From Paracoccus sulfuroxidans (lineage in GTDB: Bacteria > Pseudomonadota > Alphaproteobacteria > Rhodobacterales > Rhodobacteraceae), in contig NZ_VLKU01000001.1 in assembly GCF_007830335.1 (NCBI RefSeq), positions 451,727 to 515,726 on the forward strand: a stretch of DNA of 64,000 nucleotides, read 5' to 3'. Positions within the stretch are counted from its first letter, which is position 1. Each line of letters begins with the position of its first letter. Below are positions 63,314 to 64,000 of the stretch, piece by piece. A program made the position numbers and the translations under genes. The notes below the pieces were generated by a model. The model saw only the letters and a list, made by a program, of their open reading frames with translations, searched no databases and was not told where the DNA came from.

Positions 63314-63450
63314 CGGAGTTCGCATATGGCTTTATTTTAGCCTCAACAATCTTCCTTCCGGTGCGCCTAACTTTAGGCGTATTCACGATCGCCTCATGGG
63401 ACCGAAATGGTTTCAGGTGGGTGATGAAATGGAAAAGGTTTGACGAATGA
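63310..63450 (+). CDS. Small membrane protein of the integrated element
   Basis: 46 residues, mostly one hydrophobic helix (about 5-28, FAYGFILASTIFLPVRLTLG) and a basic/aromatic end (WVMKWKRFDE). Starts in the stop of the previous gene (4-bp overlap) and ends in the start of the next (4-bp overlap), which argues that it is real despite its size. No family recognised. Confidence 0.6.
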   Translation: MTEFAYGFILASTIFLPVRLTLGVFTIASWDRNGFRWVMKWKRFDE

Positions 63451-63998
63451 CCACCGCCTCAACCGCCACCCCCAAGCATGTAAGCGGCACGATCAGGACG
63501 CTGGAGTGGGTGCGCGCCGACTTGAGTTGCTGGGGCGAGAACGCTTCGGCTGGCCTGATAAAGTACAATCTCACATGGACCTACCGAGACGACCCGGAAG
63601 TGTGGTTCCGCGTGATCAGGTACCCGGACTGCAAGGTGATCTATGAAGGCGGCAACGAAGATGCGGCGTATGCAGCCGCTCAGGCCGATTACGAGGACCG
63701 CATCCTCGCCGCGATCCAGGCCGACCCCGAGCCGCAGCCGGTGGCGTGCAAAACGTGCAGCGACTTTGGCCTCCATGAGCACGCCCTCCAACCCTGCCGT
63801 GACTGCACCCAGTCCAGCGCGGGCACGGTGAGCGTCGAGGCGGCGGCGCGGGTCAAAATCGCGCTGAACGAAATCCGAGAATTGAACATGACGGCCACCG
63901 ATGGGGACCGCCACCGATGGGCGAACTCCGATCTGATTGACCAGACTGTAACGGAGGGGCTTGTCGCCCTGCGCGCACTGGCGGGGGAGCGGGGATGA
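63447..63998 (+). CDS. Hypothetical phage-type protein
   Basis: 183 residues. No recognised enzyme domain. A cysteine cluster at about 100-120 (CKTCSDFGLHEHALQPCRDC) looks like a degenerate zinc site; the N-terminal half is a beta-rich segment (LIKYNLTWTYRDDPEVWFRV). It overlaps the small membrane gene by 4 bp, and an ATG at 63995 begins the next gene at the window edge. Likely part of the early/accessory region of the element. Confidence 0.6.
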   Translation: MTTASTATPKHVSGTIRTLEWVRADLSCWGENASAGLIKYNLTWTYRDDPEVWFRVIRYPDCKVIYEGGNEDAAYAAAQADYEDRILAAIQADPEPQPVACKTCSDFGLHEHALQPCRDCTQSSAGTVSVEAAARVKIALNEIRELNMTATDGDRHRWANSDLIDQTVTEGLVALRALAGERG

Positions 63999-64000
63999 GC

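Overview
The window reads as chromosomal DNA of a GC-rich alphaproteobacterium of the Rhodobacteraceae type, most likely Paracoccus or a close relative. This is an inference from gene content: a trimethylamine/dimethylamine oxidation cluster, a bifunctional Rsh with omega-subunit and folK neighbours, a yajC-secDF-ccmABCDG block, and compact operons with many 4-bp stop/start overlaps. Nearly all of it is ordinary housekeeping or catabolic sequence; the last 2 kb is the edge of an integrated element.

Left third (1-18.7 kb). Positions 1-8.3 kb carry methylated-amine catabolism: trimethylamine monooxygenase (cut by the left edge), the one-carbon genes purU and folD, a GlxA/AraC-type activator, and dmmDABC (dimethylamine monooxygenase plus a GcvT-like one-carbon transfer protein). 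Formaldehyde released by demethylation would be captured on tetrahydrofolate and oxidised to formate through FolD and PurU. Positions 8.4-13.9 kb look like a gamma-glutamylated polyamine route: a PuuR-like XRE-cupin regulator, a class V aminotransferase, and divergently a class I glutamine amidotransferase, a glutamate-amine ligase and an FAD oxidase. Then come rsh, rpoZ and folK, a NYN-domain protein and a GT8-like glycosyltransferase.

Middle (18.7-49.9 kb). A MotA/ExbB-like plus MotB/OmpA-like envelope pair, chaC, a DUF2125 protein, tyrC-hisC, and a long minus-strand block yajC-secD-secF-Mth938-ccmA-ccmB-ccmC-ccmD-ccmG. Divergent or convergent singles follow (mazG, a phosphotransferase, dusA, an AbrB-type membrane protein, an amidase), then an RND efflux adaptor and pump, a NarX/NarL-like two-component pair, an ScfR-like XRE regulator, and a second signalling set made of a stand-alone receiver, a small two-helix membrane protein and a histidine kinase fused to a sodium/solute symporter domain. 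An orphan FliM/FliN-type protein ends this part.

Right third (50-64 kb). infA-maf-RNase E/G-yacG is followed by tRNA-Phe. Next is a metal or oxyanion uptake locus: a TrmO/TsaA-like protein, a FecB/FecC/FecE-type ABC transporter and a TonB-dependent receptor. Both the operon and the receptor gene are preceded by 24-bp dyads of identical geometry (CG-N20-CG with a 6-bp centre) that resemble ModE/Mop molybdenum boxes, so I propose a molybdenum-responsive oxyanion uptake system. After a GAPDH paralogue, a GNAT protein and an APC permease, the chromosome meets a broken tRNA-Val 3' half at about 62.0 kb. Phage-like, tightly overlapping genes follow to the window end: this is one end of a prophage or genomic island inserted in tRNA-Val(TAC).

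The strongest candidates for a little-described system are the Mo-box-like TrmO/ABC/TonB locus and the symporter-kinase with its small membrane partner.
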